This document shows positions 6,150-14,030 of a DNA stretch of 18,091 nt, piece by piece; position 1 is the stretch's first letter; every line of letters starts with the position of its first letter. This stretch comes from Candidatus Wallbacteria bacterium (GTDB lineage Bacteria > Muiribacteriota > JAQTZZ01). The position numbers and the translations under genes were made by a program. The stretch is taken from NCBI GenBank assembly GCA_028711905.1, contig JAQTRI010000024.1, positions 1-18,091 on the forward strand. Reading direction: 5' to 3'. The notes under the pieces were generated by a model that was not told the origin of the DNA, ran no database searches, and saw only the letters and a program-made list of their open reading frames with translations.

Positions 6150-8591
6150 TTAATTCGCCGCTTCTTCCCACTTGCTCGATTTCTTGATCACCTTTTCATT
6201 GCCGTCCAGATACACCAGAGTTGGCACGCTCATCACTTGGTAGCGCCGGGATTCTTCCAATCCCTCCTGGGTAAAAACATTCCACTCTTCAACCGGACAT
6301 GTCGGCCTGGTCATCTGGCTTTTCAGCTGATAGCAGCTCGGGCAGTTGGTGCTGTAAAACAGCTTGATACGGCTGACACGACTTTCGCTTTCTCCAGTCA
6401 AATGTTCCACAGCTGCCGGAATCTCCTTCTCAATCAATGGCTCAGGAACCACGGGTGACGAAGCCGGCTCAGCCTTTTCAACAGCCTGCCTGCGGCCTGC
6501 ACCTTCAATCATGGGTTTAATATCCTCTTCAAAGGTGCGCCTGTCAAAGAATTCCTCTTTTTTGCCGGCGTTCCAATTGGAAACCGGCCGGAAATACCCG
6601 ACTATACGGCTGTAAACCTCGGTCTTTTCATGACACTGAGGGCACTCGAAATGCTCGCCCCTGATATATCCATGCGTCCGGCAGATACTGAAGGTCGGTG
6701 TAATGGAAAAATAAGGCAGATGCGTCTTTTCGGCGATTTTGCGCACAAGATTGGCGCACACTTCAGGGTCTTCGATTTCCTCTCCTAAGAAGGTGTGAAA
6801 AATCGTTCCACCAGTGTAAAGTTTCTGCAAATCGTCCTGGTGTTCCAGGGCTTCGAACAGCTCCATTTTAGTATCCACCGGCAACTGGGTGGAATTGGTC
6901 AGATAAGGAGCGTCCTTGCCCGAGAGCTGAATCTGTGGATATTTTTCGCGGTCCATCCTGGCGAAACGGTAGGAAGCGGATTCAGCAGGCGAGGCTTCCA
7001 GATTGTAAAGATTGCCGGTTTCCTCCTGGTACTCGCGGATGCGCTTTCTCATGTACTCCAGGGTTTTAGTCGCGAATTTCTTGCCTTCCGCTGTTTCAAT
7101 GCCGTGACCCAGGAAGTTGATGCAGGCCTCATTCATGCCGCACAACCCGATTGTGGAGAAATGGTTGCGGAACGAGCCAAGATAAGTCCTGGTATAAGGC
7201 ATCAGCCCGTTTTCCAGATTGGCAGCCACCAGACGGCGCTTGATCTCCAGAGAATCCCTGGACAGGTCCATGTAGTGACCGAGAAGAGTGAAAAACTGCT
7301 TCTGATTATGCGCTTCAAATGCCAGGCGATTGACATTGATGGTCACCACCCCGACCGAGCCGGTGTTGTCGCCAGGACCCCACATGGAACCAGGCCTGTT
7401 CTGCAGTTCCAGCTGATTGATGTTCAGCCTGCAGCACATGGCTCGAATCGACTTGGGATCCAGATCCGAACCGATGTAGTTCTGGAAATATGGAATGCCA
7501 TATTTGGCAGTGACTTTGAACAGAAGCTTGGCGATCTCAGAATCCCATTCGAAGTTTTTGGTCAGATTGTATGTGGGGAGCGGGAAGGTGAATATCCGGC
7601 CACGGGCATCTCCCACTTCCAAAAGCTCAAGAAAAGCCTTGTTGATCATGTCCATTTCCCGCTGACAGTCTCCGTATGTGAAATCCATTTCTTTTCCGCC
7701 GACAATGGCCTTTTCGTCCTTCATGTCGACTGGTACGGTAAGATCAAAGGTCAGGTTGGAAAACGGAGTCTGAGAGCCCCAGCGCGATGGAATATTGAGC
7801 GAAAAAACCATGCGCTGCATGTTCTGCTTTACCTGCTCATAGGTCAGGCTGTCCACGCGGACAAAGGGGGCGAGCAGGGTATCGACACTGGAAAAAGCCT
7901 GGGCCCCGGCGAATTCCATCTGCATGCAGCCGATAAAGTTCACCATCTGGGAAATGACCACATCCATATGCCGCGCCGGCTTGGCATCCACTTTATTCGG
8001 AACATCTCCGAAGCCCTTGATCAGAAGATTCTTCAAGGACCACCCGGAACAGTAACCGACCACACCGCTGGAAAGGTCGTGAATGTGAATATACCCTTCT
8101 TTGTGCGCTTCAGCTAAAGCCGGGGTGTATATCTCAGAAAGCAGATAATTGGAAATCACTTTGCCTGAAATATGCAGCATCAGTCCGGAGAATGAAAAGT
8201 TGGAGTTGCTGTTTTCCCAAACCCTCCAGTCAGACTTTCCAATGTATTCGTGGATGGTCTTTTCCACATCTAAGGCTACGGACTTGATGGATCTCAGCTT
8301 CTGGTGCCTCTCGCGATAGAGGATAAAAGCCTTGGCGGTTTTAGCGTGCCCGTTTTCGATCAGCACCTTTTCTACCATATCCTGCACTTCTTCGACTGTA
8401 ACCACGAAACGGTTCGGATAGCGGTCCTTGAGCTTCTCCGTCACCTGCACAGATAACTGCTGAGCAGTGTTGCGGTTGCGTCCGCCGACGGAAATGGCTG
8501 CCTTATAAATAGCGTTCGAGATCCGGTCCTGGTCGAAATCGACTATCTCGTTATTCCTCTTGGCAATCTTGAAATTTTCGCCCCAGTTCAT
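6150..8591 (-). CDS. nrdD: Anaerobic (class III) ribonucleoside-triphosphate reductase with fused C-terminal redoxin domain
   Basis: NrdD reduces ribonucleotides to deoxyribonucleotides using a glycyl radical, without oxygen. The 813-residue protein has an N-terminal ATP-cone (residues about 7-100), the catalytic barrel with C181 (HDLSSGVVGYCSGWSL, probable thiyl cysteine) and the MCC motif at 385-387 (second active-site cysteine), a zinc site with C637, C650 and C653, and the glycyl radical site RIVGYFRP with G665. Beyond the usual end (about 690) comes a Pro/Ala/Glu-rich linker and a glutaredoxin/thioredoxin-like domain from 741, with CPSC at 750-753 and the cis-Pro loop SVPT, ending at 813. 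This could supply electrons for turnover. The start ATG overlaps the nrdR stop by 4 nt (ATGA) and has an AGGAGG ribosome binding site. The activating enzyme NrdG is not in the window. Confidence 0.96.
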   Translation of the reverse strand: MNWGENFKIAKRNNEIVDFDQDRISNAIYKAAISVGGRNRNTAQQLSVQVTEKLKDRYPNRFVVTVEEVQDMVEKVLIENGHAKTAKAFILYRERHQKLRSIKSVALDVEKTIHEYIGKSDWRVWENSNSNFSFSGLMLHISGKVISNYLLSEIYTPALAEAHKEGYIHIHDLSSGVVGYCSGWSLKNLLIKGFGDVPNKVDAKPARHMDVVISQMVNFIGCMQMEFAGAQAFSSVDTLLAPFVRVDSLTYEQVKQNMQRMVFSLNIPSRWGSQTPFSNLTFDLTVPVDMKDEKAIVGGKEMDFTYGDCQREMDMINKAFLELLEVGDARGRIFTFPLPTYNLTKNFEWDSEIAKLLFKVTAKYGIPYFQNYIGSDLDPKSIRAMCCRLNINQLELQNRPGSMWGPGDNTGSVGVVTINVNRLAFEAHNQKQFFTLLGHYMDLSRDSLEIKRRLVAANLENGLMPYTRTYLGSFRNHFSTIGLCGMNEACINFLGHGIETAEGKKFATKTLEYMRKRIREYQEETGNLYNLEASPAESASYRFARMDREKYPQIQLSGKDAPYLTNSTQLPVDTKMELFEALEHQDDLQKLYTGGTIFHTFLGEEIEDPEVCANLVRKIAEKTHLPYFSITPTFSICRTHGYIRGEHFECPQCHEKTEVYSRIVGYFRPVSNWNAGKKEEFFDRRTFEEDIKPMIEGAGRRQAVEKAEPASSPVVPEPLIEKEIPAAVEHLTGESESRVSRIKLFYSTNCPSCYQLKSQMTRPTCPVEEWNVFTQEGLEESRRYQVMSVPTLVYLDGNEKVIKKSSKWEEAAN

Positions 8592-9061
8592 GATTTCCTC
8601 CTGCTGATATTTTCATTTTTAATACTTTCGATTTCCCTGGCGAATTCCGCGACATCCTTGAATTGTTTGTAGACAGAAGCGAACCTGATGTATGCCACCT
8701 CATCCAGTTTTTTTAAAGACTGCATCACCATTTCACCAACCACCCTGCTTTCCACTTCCTTCTGCTGAAGCAGAGTTATCTCGTGCTCGATGCCATTGAC
8801 GAGCGCATCTATGGATTCCGAAGAAACCGGCCTTTTCTCGCAGGCCCGCTCAATGCCCTTTCTGACCTTTTCCAGGCTGAACTCTTCGCGCCTGCCATCA
8901 TTTTTTACCACGCTCTTCAGCACTTCCACACACTTTTCCCTGGTGGTGTATCTCCTGCCGCAGGAAAGGCATTCTCTGCGTCGCCTCAATTCCTGGTGAT
9001 TGTTGAATTCCCTGGTTTCAATGACCTTGGAATCCACAAGATTGCAGTATGGGCACTTCAC
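8588..9061 (-). CDS. nrdR: NrdR, ATP-cone repressor of ribonucleotide reductase genes
   Basis: NrdR senses ATP/dATP through its ATP-cone and represses ribonucleotide reductase genes by binding paired NrdR boxes. The 157-residue protein has the usual family length. The N-terminal zinc ribbon is MKCPYCNLVDSKVIETRE with C3/C6 and C31/C34 (RRRRECLSCGRRYTTREK), followed by the ATP-cone (VVKNDGRREEFSLEKVRKGI onward) and the SVYKQFKDVAEF ending typical of the family. Initiation is at a GTG with AGGGAG 8 nt upstream; a zinc ribbon beginning immediately after the start fixes this choice. It is transcribed with nrdD (4-nt overlap) from the promoter at 9214-9186, which carries two NrdR-box-like sites, so the operon probably represses itself. 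Confidence 0.97.
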   Translation of the reverse strand: MKCPYCNLVDSKVIETREFNNHQELRRRRECLSCGRRYTTREKCVEVLKSVVKNDGRREEFSLEKVRKGIERACEKRPVSSESIDALVNGIEHEITLLQQKEVESRVVGEMVMQSLKKLDEVAYIRFASVYKQFKDVAEFAREIESIKNENISRRKS

Positions 9062-9139
9062 TGGTCACACTCCCTGTTCCATGAACCTTCAGACAGATGC
9101 TTATCCTGGAAAGAAACGCACGGGACGCTTCTGCAAGGT

Positions 9140-9155
9140 TCACTGTATTTAGCGT
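9140..9155. promoter_or_regulatory. nrdR box: NrdR-box-like site 2, in the early leader
   Basis: TCACTGTATTTAGCGT matches the NrdR box consensus at 12 of 16 positions. It lies 42 bp from site 1, which is four helical turns; paired boxes at whole-turn spacing are the known arrangement for NrdR. Confidence 0.5.
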
Positions 9156-9181
9156 TTCCTTTGTTTTTTCCATTTCAGCTT

Positions 9182-9197
9182 ACACTATATAGCCTAT
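9182..9197. promoter_or_regulatory. nrdR box: NrdR-box-like site 1, overlapping the -10
   Basis: ACACTATATAGCCTAT matches the NrdR box palindrome acaCwAtATaTwGtgt (as I recall it) at 12 of 16 positions, including the whole first half. It covers the -10 element of the nrdR promoter, where binding would block initiation. Confidence 0.55.
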
Positions 9198-9214
9198 CGG
9201 AAGAACCGTGTCAA
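9186..9214 (-). promoter_or_regulatory. Sigma70-type promoter of nrdR-nrdD
   Basis: The minus strand has a perfect -35 TTGACA (9214-9209), a 17-bp spacer and TATATA (9191-9186). A start near 9179 gives a leader of about 118 nt before the nrdR GTG. The -10 lies inside the upstream NrdR-box-like site. Confidence 0.65.
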
Positions 9215-9348
9215 AACCGAACAATACCTCCCAACCATGTCTGTTTTGGATTGCCGGGTATACAAGTTCCCTGTCTGAAACAGACCATCAGGACATACAA
9301 CTGTCTCAGCGCACCGGAAATCCGCACTGGTACCGGGCCGGGGTTTGA

Positions 9349-9357
9349 TGTTATAAT
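9349..9357 (+). promoter_or_regulatory. Extended -10 promoter for the NHL/STAS genes
   Basis: TGTTATAAT is a perfect -10 with the TGn extension, in the divergent spacer between nrdR and the NHL gene. No good -35 is seen, which extended -10 promoters tolerate. Transcription would start near 9364, giving a leader of about 80 nt and favouring the ATG at 9443 over the one at 9365. Confidence 0.5.
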
Positions 9358-9442
9358 TCAGGGCATGACCCCGCAGCACAACAAACACAACAATCCGCAT
9401 TTATTTTTCGCATCGCCCTCAATCCGGTCGGCACTCCATTCG

Positions 9443-10630
9443 ATGCGTTTTTTTGTTCTCTGGCTTGTGCTGTTCATCCCCCGGACCGGCCAGACCTTTG
9501 AAAAACACCTTTTCGATTCAGATTCGCCCTTTCTCAATCAGAAAGACAATTTTGCAGCCGTGCATTTCGATTTTCTGGGGGTCACAACCATCGAAACCGC
9601 AGACAGAGTGTCGCTTTTCGTTGATATTTTCGCCTCAGCCGGAGAGCACCTGATCCTGGACCAGTACTCGCGTAGAATTCATGTCCTCTCCTCATCCGGA
9701 CCGGCCTACTCCATCCCGATTTCCGCACCAGGAACTTTACGCAGCCTGTTCCAGGATGCTCACCGCAACATCTTCGTTATTTCCGGAGATTCGATCATTC
9801 AGATTGACCGTTTCGGCAATCTTCACAGCATGATAGGAAAAGGCCGCGGCCGCGACCCGGAGTTTTTTTTTGAGCCGTCATTCCTGTTCATCGATTCTGA
9901 CGGGTACATCTATGTCAGCGACACAGGAAATGAAAGGGTGCAGATTTTCAATCCCAAGCGCGAACTGGTATACATCCTGGACAAGGGGGCAGCTGGTTTC
10001 ACATCGCCGGCAGGCATTGGCGTCACTGGAGCCGGAGAAATCCTGGTCAGTGACATTTTTGAAGACCGGGTTCTCCTGTTTGACGAAAACGCCAGATTCA
10101 AGCGGAATTTCGGCACATCCGGAACAGCCCCCGGTTATTTTCATTACCCGGAAAAAATTCTAATGGATCCACTCGGACAGATCTATGTGCTGGACCGCTT
10201 CAATAACCGGGTCCAGAAATTCGACCGTTCCGGCAGATTAATCACAGTCATCATTCCGGGACCCGGAACAATGAAAAGCCTGCGCTCGTTCGCAGTTGAC
10301 AGTGCCGGTGAAATCTGGTTCATTGATGGTAGAACGCCGTGGATCCGCAGATTCGGCACTGACTACTTCCGCCGGGGGCGAGCGTGTTTTGCAGCCGGCG
10401 ATCTGAATCCCGCTGCCAGGCTTTTCGATCTGGCCCTGGAATTGAAGCCGGAGAACCAGTATGCGGCATATTATCTGGCTTACTGCCATTTCGCGGACAA
10501 AGACTACAGCGGCGCTTACCGGATGCTGAAGCGCTCCCGCGACATCAACCCCGGAACCACCTGCGGCATGTTCGCGGCCCAGCAGATGATGGAACTGGAA
10601 AAATGGTACCGGGTCAAAGCGCTTGACTAA
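9443..10630 (+). CDS. Exported NHL-repeat beta-propeller protein with C-terminal TPR
   Basis: The 395-residue protein starts with a short signal peptide or membrane anchor (MRFFVLWLVLFIPRTGQTFE). It then forms a beta-propeller with NHL repeats; the clearest repeat ends are IYVSDTGNERVQIF (156-169), ILVSDIFEDRVLLF (200-213) and IYVLDRFNNRVQKF (247-260), with weaker blades before and after. Residues about 308-374 form TPR-like helices (RGRACFAAGDLNPAARLFDL, ALELKPENQYAAYYLAYCHF), suggesting a protein-binding end. NHL propellers usually bind proteins or ligands outside the cytoplasm; no enzyme motif is seen, so the function is unknown. The frame is open far upstream, but that part is antisense to nrdR and carries no ribosome binding site; the signal peptide fixes the start region. 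A STAS gene follows 13 nt downstream, so the two are probably co-transcribed. Confidence 0.8.
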   Translation: MRFFVLWLVLFIPRTGQTFEKHLFDSDSPFLNQKDNFAAVHFDFLGVTTIETADRVSLFVDIFASAGEHLILDQYSRRIHVLSSSGPAYSIPISAPGTLRSLFQDAHRNIFVISGDSIIQIDRFGNLHSMIGKGRGRDPEFFFEPSFLFIDSDGYIYVSDTGNERVQIFNPKRELVYILDKGAAGFTSPAGIGVTGAGEILVSDIFEDRVLLFDENARFKRNFGTSGTAPGYFHYPEKILMDPLGQIYVLDRFNNRVQKFDRSGRLITVIIPGPGTMKSLRSFAVDSAGEIWFIDGRTPWIRRFGTDYFRRGRACFAAGDLNPAARLFDLALELKPENQYAAYYLAYCHFADKDYSGAYRMLKRSRDINPGTTCGMFAAQQMMELEKWYRVKALD

Positions 10631-10643
10631 GGAGAAAAACGGC

Positions 10644-11000
10644 ATGAATGAATTGAAATTTTCGATCTCCGAGGAAAAGAAAATCTTTGTCGCCGGCTTT
10701 TCAGGCGAAATCAACCCCGGAACTGAGGAAGTTTTCGGTAACCATCTAAGCCTTTTGTCGGATCAGGCCTGCGAAAAAAACAAGCACATCATCATTGATT
10801 TCCAGGGCCTCGAATACATCAACAGTACTGGTCTCGGAGTGATCGCCCAGTTTTACAAAAAATGCAGCGAAAAAAAAGTGCGTGTCATTATCTGCGGACT
10901 TTCCAGCATGTGTTCCAGGCTTTTTGAAATAACCAAACTGGATCACCTCTTCGAAATCCTGCCCTCTCTCAATGACGCCCGCTCAGCACTAAGCTGCTGA
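10644..11000 (+). CDS. STAS-domain anti-sigma factor antagonist
   Basis: This 118-residue single-domain protein has the SpoIIAA/RsbV-type STAS fold: a beta-rich N-terminus, HIIIDFQGLEYINSTGLGVI with the phosphorylatable serine at S61 in the N-S-T-G loop, then VRVIICGLSSMCSRLFEITK and the closing LFEIL. In this family the unphosphorylated protein sequesters an anti-sigma kinase, and phosphorylation of the serine releases it. The residue before Ser is Asn rather than Asp, a common variant. The start is the ATG with AAGGAG 9 nt upstream; a TTG seven codons earlier lacks such a site. No anti-sigma kinase or sigma factor lies next to it, so the partner must be encoded elsewhere. Confidence 0.88.
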   Translation: MNELKFSISEEKKIFVAGFSGEINPGTEEVFGNHLSLLSDQACEKNKHIIIDFQGLEYINSTGLGVIAQFYKKCSEKKVRVIICGLSSMCSRLFEITKLDHLFEILPSLNDARSALSC

Positions 11001-11101
11001 ACACACGAATATATTCCTTTATCCGGCAATCGAACCCGTCCCGTAAACCCCAGGTGCAAAACTGCCGATAGCATTTATTGAGGCTGATTTTTTTCATGCT
11101 T

Positions 11102-11130
11102 TTGTAAAAGAATTGCCTCTGGGTTATAAT
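11102..11130 (+). promoter_or_regulatory. Sigma70-type promoter of pilBTC
   Basis: TTGTAA (11102-11107) and a perfect TATAAT (11125-11130) are 17 bp apart. The leader to the pilB ATG is about 45 nt. I see nothing else in 11001-11101; there is no clear terminator after the STAS gene. Confidence 0.65.
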
Positions 11131-11182
11131 GTGGCGGACAGGAGAACACCTTCGGTGAAACATGTTTTTTCAGGAGTCATGA

Positions 11183-12931
11183 ATGGCGCAACCTACTAAA
11201 ACCCGATTGATGCTGGGGGACGCCCTCAAAGCTGAAGGACTTATTGACGAGGAAAAGCTCGGGCAGGCCCTGACGATCCAAAAAAAGACCGGAAAACGCC
11301 TCGGCGTTGTACTGGTGGAAATGGGTGTGGTCCGAGAGGAAGATATCGTCCAGGCCCTGGCCAAACAATTGCGTCTTCCCTATCTGAATCTGAGTACATA
11401 CCTGATCGATCCTACCATAGCACGGACCATTCCGGAGCATGTGGCCAGGCGTTATCAGCTCATTCCTATCAATAAAGTCGGCAATAAGCTGACAGTGGCC
11501 ATGGCTGATCCGCTGAATATTTTAGCCATTGACGACATCCAGCTGATGACAGGGCTGGTGGTCCGGCCGGTTGTGGCCACCTCCAAAGACATCAACAATG
11601 CGTTGACCAACGCTTTCGGCGTTGAGGGTCAAATGGATGGTCTGATGGAAGACCTCCAGGACATCGGCAAAGAACTGACTGATGAAGCGAACCTGGACGA
11701 ACTCGGCGATGAACTGGGCGAAAACGATGCCCCGATCATCAAGCTCGTCAATCTCGTCATCTCTCAGGCTGTTGAAATGGGAGCCAGTGACATCCATGTC
11801 GAACCCTACGAAAAAGACCTGCGCATCAGGTTCAGATATGACGGCGTGCTGCATAATAAGATGAATCCACCCAAGCGCGCCCAGTCAGCCATTATTTCCC
11901 GTATCAAGATCATGTCCTCGCTGGACATCGCGGAAAAGCGCCTGCCCCAGGACGGACGCATCAAGATCAAAGTCAATAACCGGCCGATCGACATCCGCGT
12001 TGCATCCTGCCCCATTGTACACGGCGAAAAAGTCGTCATGAGAATCCTGGACCAGAGTTCACTGAAGCTGAACATGGAAGACCTTGGCTTCGAACCCTCG
12101 TCTTTGAAGCGTTTTTTGCGCGTCATCGAGCAACCGAACGGGATCATCCTGGTCACAGGTCCTACAGGCTCTGGAAAATCAACCACCCTGTATTCGGCCC
12201 TCAACCGTCTGAATAAACCGGATGTCAACATTCTCACCTGCGAAGACCCCGTGGAATACCAGTTGCACGGAATAAATCAGGTGCACGCCAAACCGGATAT
12301 CGGGTTAACCTTCGCTTCAGCCCTGCGTTCCTTCCTGCGCTTAGACCCGGATATCATCATGGTGGGTGAGATTCGCGACTTCGAAACCGCAGAAATGGCG
12401 GTTAAAGCCTCCCTGACAGGTCATCTCGTGCTCTCCACCCTGCACACCAACGATGCTCCTTCGAGCGTAGGTCGTCTGCTCAATATGGGAATCGAGCCAT
12501 TTCTCCTGTCTACATCGCTTCTGCTGATTCAGGCCCAGCGCTTAGTGCGAACCATCTGCAAAGAATGCCGGGTGGAATACAAACCCAAGCCCGACCTGCT
12601 CAAAACCATCAACATGGGTCCTGAGATGCTGATCAAGCTGGAATGCCCTCATATCAATTTCAACAACATGGTGTTCTACAAAGGAAAAGGATGTGAAAAA
12701 TGCAACAACGAAGGCTACAAAGGCCGTATCGGCGTTTATGAAGTCATGGTCATCAGCGACAAGCTCAAAAAGATGATCCTGGATCGGGAATCAACGGCTG
12801 AAATGCGCCGGGTTGCCCGTGATGAAGGCATGCTGACCTTGCGCGAGTCGGCTCTGCGCAAGGTGGTGCTGGGAACCACTACTATCGATGAAGTCGTCCG
12901 CGAGACCGCTGCTGAAGCATTAGAAGAGTAA
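11183..12931 (+). CDS. pilB: PilB, type IV pilus extension ATPase
   Basis: PilB is the hexameric cytoplasmic ATPase that powers pilin polymerisation. The 582-residue protein has the N-terminal MshEN/GspE-N domain (about 8-145, LGDALKAEGLIDEEKLGQAL and LPYLNLSTYLIDPTIARTIP), an acidic linker (155-182), the N2 domain beginning ASDIHVEPYEKDLRIRFRYD and the RecA-like core. Walker A GPTGSGKST is at 326-334, the Walker B region with VGEIRD at 394-399, and the histidine box HTND at 421-424. The zinc-binding cysteines C459/C462 and C504/C507 of the PilB/GspE C-terminus are all present. AGGAG lies 6 nt before the ATG. The following pilT and pilC genes decide for type IV pili over type II secretion. 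Confidence 0.95.
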   Translation: MAQPTKTRLMLGDALKAEGLIDEEKLGQALTIQKKTGKRLGVVLVEMGVVREEDIVQALAKQLRLPYLNLSTYLIDPTIARTIPEHVARRYQLIPINKVGNKLTVAMADPLNILAIDDIQLMTGLVVRPVVATSKDINNALTNAFGVEGQMDGLMEDLQDIGKELTDEANLDELGDELGENDAPIIKLVNLVISQAVEMGASDIHVEPYEKDLRIRFRYDGVLHNKMNPPKRAQSAIISRIKIMSSLDIAEKRLPQDGRIKIKVNNRPIDIRVASCPIVHGEKVVMRILDQSSLKLNMEDLGFEPSSLKRFLRVIEQPNGIILVTGPTGSGKSTTLYSALNRLNKPDVNILTCEDPVEYQLHGINQVHAKPDIGLTFASALRSFLRLDPDIIMVGEIRDFETAEMAVKASLTGHLVLSTLHTNDAPSSVGRLLNMGIEPFLLSTSLLLIQAQRLVRTICKECRVEYKPKPDLLKTINMGPEMLIKLECPHINFNNMVFYKGKGCEKCNNEGYKGRIGVYEVMVISDKLKKMILDRESTAEMRRVARDEGMLTLRESALRKVVLGTTTIDEVVRETAAEALEE

Positions 12932-12946
12932 TCCTAAGGGGGAAAA

Positions 12947-14011
12947 ATGTTTGTTCTCAATGATCTTTTGAACTTAGTTATCGATAACGATGCCTCGGAT
13001 CTCCATCTGACAGTGGGTTCGTCCCCGGTCATCCGCGTTGACGGAGACCTGATCACAACCGATCTCGATGTGCTGACCCCGATGGATACCCGCAGCCTGA
13101 TTTACAGCATGTTGACATCTGAGCAGCAGAAGGATTTCGAAGAAAATCTCGAACTCGACCTATCCTATTCTGTTCACGGATTCGGTCGTTTCCGCGTCAA
13201 TGTATACAAGCAAAGGGGCTGTATCGGCGCCGCCTTCCGCGTCATCCCCTCCAAAATTCCTTCGATCAACGAACTGAACCTGCCGGCCAAGGTAGAAGAA
13301 CTTGCGCGCCTGCCCAAGGGTCTCGTGCTCGTGACCGGCCCAACCGGCAGCGGCAAATCAACGACACTGGCTTCGATCATAGATATCATCAACACTGAAA
13401 AGCGTTGCCACATAGTTACTATCGAAGACCCGATCGAATACCTGCACTATCACAAAAAATCCGTTATCAACCAGCGCGAGCTCGGGGTTGACACCTATTC
13501 GTTCGGTGAAGCTCTCCGCCATGTTCTGCGCCAGGACCCGGATGTCATCCTTGTTGGAGAAATGCGCGATCTGGAAACAGTGGAATCCGCACTTGTGCTT
13601 GCTGAAACCGGTCATCTCGTACTTGCAACCCTGCATACAACAGACTGTCCGCAGACTATCAACCGTATTGTGGACATCTTCCCCTCGCATCAGCAGCAGC
13701 AGGTGCGCACCCAGCTCTCTTTCGTGATCCAGGCAGTAGTGTCTCAGCAGCTCCTTCCCTTAGCCAGCGGCAAAGGCCGTATTCCTGCGACAGAGCTTCT
13801 GCTCACCACTTCGGCCGTGCAGAACCTGATCCGTGAATCCAAGGTCCATCAGCTATACACAGTCATGCAGACCAGCCAGAACATGGGCATGAGAACATTC
13901 GAGCAATCGCTTGTGGAATTGTACACCCGCGGCTCAGTCACTCTTGAAGCCGCTGTTTCCCGGACAATCTATCCGGACGAACTGAAGCGGATGCTGAAAC
14001 AGGTTCAATAA
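12947..14011 (+). CDS. pilT: PilT, type IV pilus retraction ATPase
   Basis: PilT depolymerises the pilus and drives twitching motility. The 354-residue protein is of standard family length, with the N-terminal PAS-like domain (LLNLVIDNDASDLHLTVGSS), Walker A GPTGSGKST at 131-139, an Asp box TIEDPIEY, Walker B DPDVILVGEMRD and the HTTD box. Near the C-terminus AVQNLIRE replaces the PilT signature AIRNLIRE, which distinguishes it from PilB/GspE, and the zinc-finger cysteines of PilB are missing, as expected. It starts 15 nt after pilB with an AAGGGGG ribosome binding site, in the order pilB-pilT-pilC that is common in many bacteria. Confidence 0.96.
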   Translation: MFVLNDLLNLVIDNDASDLHLTVGSSPVIRVDGDLITTDLDVLTPMDTRSLIYSMLTSEQQKDFEENLELDLSYSVHGFGRFRVNVYKQRGCIGAAFRVIPSKIPSINELNLPAKVEELARLPKGLVLVTGPTGSGKSTTLASIIDIINTEKRCHIVTIEDPIEYLHYHKKSVINQRELGVDTYSFGEALRHVLRQDPDVILVGEMRDLETVESALVLAETGHLVLATLHTTDCPQTINRIVDIFPSHQQQQVRTQLSFVIQAVVSQQLLPLASGKGRIPATELLLTTSAVQNLIRESKVHQLYTVMQTSQNMGMRTFEQSLVELYTRGSVTLEAAVSRTIYPDELKRMLKQVQ

Positions 14012-14030
14012 ACCGAAGTGAGGTCGAGGT

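Noticed and set aside
6795..8117. 440-codon open frame on the plus strand
   Set aside because: It is entirely antisense to the well-conserved catalytic part of nrdD and its translation (His/Gln/Val-rich, no domain) looks like a codon shadow.
8783..9442. Long in-frame N-terminal extension of the NHL protein (220 extra codons)
   Set aside because: It runs antisense through nrdR and its promoter, has no ribosome binding site, and would bury the signal peptide that begins at 9443.
10623..10643. TTG start seven codons before the STAS ATG
   Set aside because: It overlaps the NHL gene end and has no Shine-Dalgarno, whereas AAGGAG is well placed for the ATG at 10644.
11001..11101. Possible terminator after the STAS gene (seven T near 11084-11095)
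   Set aside because: No stable hairpin immediately precedes the T run.
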